From NCBI RefSeq assembly GCF_030409945.1, contig NZ_JAUFQV010000043.1, forward strand, positions 248,001-312,000: DNA of 64,000 bases. The letters are read 5' to 3'. Under the pieces are notes generated by a model. The model was not told the origin of the DNA. It saw nothing but the letters and a program-made list of their open reading frames with translations, and did not search any database. Position 1 is the stretch's first letter, and every line of letters begins with the position of its first letter. Positions 63,682 to 64,000 of this stretch are shown piece by piece. This stretch comes from Vibrio tapetis subsp. quintayensis. GTDB taxonomy: Bacteria > Pseudomonadota > Gammaproteobacteria > Enterobacterales > Vibrionaceae. The position numbers and the translations under genes are program-made.

Positions 63682-64000
63682 ATGGACATGGTAAGTAAAA
63701 GAAAAACACTGCTCACTATAGGGGTTATTATTGTTTCGTTAATGATCTTAGCTTTTTCGTGGATACAGAATAATAACGAACAGATTGAACCGGGTGAAAT
63801 GACGACGGTAAAAATTGGTGTATCGCAAACCCCTTTGTCTGCGCCATTGATCATTGCAAAAGAACTGGGGTTTCTTTCTGACGGCCAACTCAATATAGAG
63901 CTTGTACCATGTTTCGGTGGTGTAAAATGTACGGCTATGTTGATTGCAGGAGAAGTAAAATACGCAACTTCTTCAGAATCAGTTGTGATGTTTGAGAGTT
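63682..64000 (+). CDS. ABC-type substrate-binding protein, 5' part (cut by window end)
   Basis: An open frame of at least 106 residues runs off the edge. ATG 63682 (or 63688) begins MDMVSKRKT followed by a hydrophobic anchor, IGVIIVSLMILAFSW. Then VKIGVSQTPLSAPLIIAKELGFL starts an NMT1/SsuA-like periplasmic-binding domain, known from taurine, sulfonate and thiamine precursor transporters. IELVPCFGGVKCTAMLIAGEVKYA is the next block. A further ATG at 63658 is in frame. SD is weak. Ligand unknown. No transport genes visible before the edge. Confidence 0.7.
   Translation, partial: MDMVSKRKTLLTIGVIIVSLMILAFSWIQNNNEQIEPGEMTTVKIGVSQTPLSAPLIIAKELGFLSDGQLNIELVPCFGGVKCTAMLIAGEVKYATSSESVVMFES

Noticed and set aside
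63609-63893. Minus-strand ORF of 94 codons at the right end
   Set aside because: It overlaps the plus-strand substrate-binding protein frame, whose NMT1/SsuA-like motifs are convincing; the minus-strand translation has no family features.
1-64000. Anti-phage or toxin-antitoxin islands, CRISPR arrays, IS elements
   Set aside because: No repeat-spacer pattern, transposase, integrase, restriction, or toxin-like genes were recognised. The window is metabolic and regulatory.

Overview
The window looks like Vibrio DNA, most likely an accessory-rich stretch of a Vibrio chromosome (possibly the smaller one; this is inferred from gene content and cannot be proven here). Supporting signs are moderate GC, dense short operons, a VF530-type protein, Sel1-repeat proteins, several c-di-GMP enzymes, a methyl-accepting chemotaxis protein, a sodium-pump citrate fermentation cluster and choline-to-betaine genes. 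No rRNA, tRNA, CRISPR array, integrase or insertion sequence was recognised. Protein starts were chosen from visible Shine-Dalgarno (SD) sequences.

Layout. 1-3.2 kb: the tail of an FAD/Fe-S D-lactate dehydrogenase-type enzyme, alkB, a VOC protein, an unknown gene and a Tat-exported dienelactone hydrolase. 3.2-12 kb: an osmolyte island with betB-betA and a divergent, short BCCT transporter on the minus strand, facing a eukaryote-type choline/carnitine acyltransferase, then a DUF2913-like gene and an AraC regulator. 12-15 kb: a Sel1-repeat protein and a chemotaxis receptor. 15-31 kb: a complete anaerobic citrate utilisation locus. It comprises the tricarboxylate transporter tctCBA, citC, a reverse-strand citX, the oxaloacetate decarboxylase sodium pump oadGAB, the citAB two-component system and citDEFXG. 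Citrate would enter through Tct, be split by CitDEF lyase (activated by CitC, CitX and CitG), and oxaloacetate would be decarboxylated by OadGAB with sodium export. CitAB would sense citrate. Two promoter regions share an identical 15-base element, and two more carry weaker matches, suggesting a CitB regulon. citX is present twice.

31-37 kb: a DUF5718-like protein, a small Cys/His protein, an MscS channel, a Gfo/Idh/MocA oxidoreductase and an exported Cys-type arylsulfatase. 37-44 kb: a six-gene MoxR-DUF58-DUF4381-VWA-VWA/TPR-BatD operon divergent from the sulfatase. 44-46 kb: two further Sel1-repeat lipoprotein-like or secreted proteins, one with an apparently frameshifted tail. 46-48 kb: LysR, VF530 and YnfA. 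48-54 kb: a PafA-type phosphatase and a SUMF1-fold lipoprotein in one operon, divergent from an anaerobic sulfatase maturase (the likely activator of the sulfatase 14 kb away), then a HEAT/TPR protein and a DUF4136 lipoprotein. 54-62 kb: TetR and LuxR regulators, a porin, a Spy-like protein, and three GGDEF proteins, of which one has lost the GGDEF core. 62-64 kb: a YjeH-type amino acid exporter and the start of an ABC-type substrate-binding protein cut by the window end.

The most noteworthy features are the citrate locus with its paired citX genes and shared promoter element, the carnitine-type acyltransferase facing bet genes, the short BCCT with an altered glycine motif, the deleted GGDEF core, the Sel1 frameshift and the SUMF1 protein without active-site cysteines.
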